From NCBI GenBank assembly GCA_935421135.1, contig OW285189.1, positions 1,288,179 to 1,352,178 on the forward strand: 64,000 nucleotides of DNA, given 5' to 3'. Positions 62,603 to 64,000 of the stretch are shown here, piece by piece; the stretch's first letter is position 1, and each line of letters opens with the position of its first letter. The notes beneath the pieces were generated by a model that saw only the letters and a program-made list of their open reading frames with translations, was not told the DNA's origin and did no database searches. Source of the DNA: Bugulina stolonifera. Taxonomy: Eukaryota > Bryozoa > Gymnolaemata > Cheilostomatida > Bugulidae. A program made the position numbers and the translations under genes.

Positions 62603-64000
62603 TGGTGCCCAAGTCTACAGCTAGGAAGGCTGTGTTCATCCTAATGCTGTGCTATAGGCTACTGGCGAAGTTGTTTACTCATGACAATGCATAATTAGCA
62701 ACTGCATATTCCAGTGGCCGAGCACAATAATCACAGATTCTCACATCCTCACCAAACAACTTGGAGTAAGTCCCATTCCACTCATCAACTCACTTTATAC
62801 AAGTCATGACCATTCTACCAATTACTAGGTGGTTGGTTAAAGTGAATAATGACTTTATAATAAACACTAGGAATGATGCAACATAAAACTAGAAGATTAG
62901 GAATGTAGGAGCAAAGCCGTCAAATTTGAACTAGATTTATTAGTTTGAAACTTCACATTCAAGCCCTTTAGCCAGCATATAAAATAAGTTTGATTCGTAC
63001 ATGAATTGTGGGAGCGTGTATAAAAATCTTCAGCAGGGCAGAAAGGTTATAGGCCTACATGTAATATCGTAGCAACACCGAAATTGCATGACATCAGAAC
63101 AGTATGAGAAAATATAGTACCAACGAGATACAAGAACAAAAGACGGTACTCAGTGGCGGATCCAGCAATGGAGTAAGGGTGGTGCAAAATTGATAGTTGG
63201 GCCATTTCTTGAGGTAAAACTTCAGTTTTCATGCGCGGCGCGCTTCATGCTCTATCACACTGTATTACAGCGTCCGTTCCAGCTGGGGGTTTGGGGGGCG
63301 CTGTTCAGCTCATTCAGTTAAATGAGTTGGTGGCAAGTTAAGTTAGGTTGAATAGTAGTAACTAACCTATAATTGCTTTGTTTTAAAGCAAAACATAAAT
63401 GATAATAAATGATATATTTATTCAATGAACAATATAATTATATATGCAAAGTAAATAAAAATATTTATCTTTTTATCTATTCTATGAGCCGGCCTAGAAA
63501 TAAATAGAATAGGTAAAAAGTTTCTTGTAACTAAGATTTGACAATGGTGCTCATTCAACTCTGGCTTATAAATGGCAAAAATGGTTGGAATATTTACATG
63601 GATCAAGAAATATGATAACATATCACATGTTTTTGAACCCCTATGCATTACAAAAACATATTTCTGTGTTAGGTTGACACACACATTTGAATAATTAACA
63701 AAAATAATCAACAAAACAAAAAAAAATTAAAAAAAAAAAGTTTACAAAAAAATTTGAAATTTTCAGTGGTGCAAATGCACCACTTGCACCACCCCTGGAT
63801 CCGCCCCTGGTACTGCTCCAATTATCAGTTAGGTCTCGCCAGACTTGTATGTTAATAGTGCAATGCGGTATAATTAATACAGCCAAGACGGGAGTCACAT
63901 AAGAAAACACAGCAATTATATACGATTACGCTGGATTACACAATGTAGGTAATTAATGTTCGACACATCATTGGTAGATGCACAGTTAGTATCTTTATAG
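62603..64000. other. Region upstream of MRPL39; no gene seen
   Basis: Should contain the MRPL39 promoter and 5' untranslated sequence. A TIR element occupies 63151-63809. A short sequence that could be read as an upstream exon (62603-62660) was tested and does not splice in frame. Confidence 0.6.
63151..63809. mobile_element. 659-bp TIR element, CAGTGGCGGATCC ends
   Basis: Left end CAGTGGCGGATCCAG, right end CTGGATCCGCCCCTG, flanked by GTACT on both sides (63146-63150, 63810-63814). Subterminal TGGTGCAA and TTGCACCACC are also inverted. No transposase. Superfamily not assigned: a 5-bp duplication is not diagnostic. Confidence 0.75.

Noticed and set aside
62603..62660. Alternative first exon of MRPL39 starting ATGAACACAGCC
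   Set aside because: Spliced at AAG|GTATGG it gives an immediate stop in the next exon; reading from ATG 62602 is open.

Overview
This is eukaryotic, metazoan-type DNA. Genes are split by short to medium introns with GT-AG junctions, there are SINE, LTR and MITE-like elements, and roughly a quarter of the window is minisatellite. The gene set (HCN-type cation channels, mitochondrial ribosomal protein mL39) fits an animal. The compact, AT-rich, ACATGTA-rich, minisatellite-laden introns suggest an early-branching invertebrate such as a sponge, but that placement is inference. All gene models below were built by hand from splice sites, with codon phase checked at every junction.

Layout. (1) Minus strand, 13978 down past 1124: an unrecognised 12-exon gene (gene A, 379 residues visible) that runs off the left edge; its introns hold 24-, 25-, 26-, 27- and 33-bp minisatellites and several MITEs. 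(2) 13979-18987: intergenic, with a Tigger-like MITE, a fold-back element and a solo-LTR-like sequence. (3) Plus strand, 18988-38866: a complete 12-exon HCN channel (922 aa). (4) 38867-40306: short intergenic stretch. (5) Plus strand, 40307-57115: an 18-exon reading frame (1281 aa) that joins two tandem OTU cysteine-protease-like domains to a second, divergent HCN channel. (6) Convergent 3' ends around 57116-57610. (7) Minus strand, 62602-57611: complete 9-exon MRPL39 (347 aa). (8) 62603-64000: no gene seen; a 659-bp terminal-inverted-repeat element.

The two channels are head-to-tail paralogues: exons for the pore (219 bp), C-linker (147 bp), first CNBD exon (175 bp) and last CNBD exon (239 bp) have identical lengths and phases. 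The first channel looks canonical (CIGYG filter, full S4). The second has GIGYG, a redistributed S4 charge pattern, a six-cysteine S2-S3 segment and the OTU pair. The OTU-OTU-HCN architecture is the most novel thing here; its weak point is the 2.3-kb intron 43946-46293, which needs transcript evidence. A second theme is that several minisatellites begin at splice sites and appear to repeat the splice-site sequence itself.
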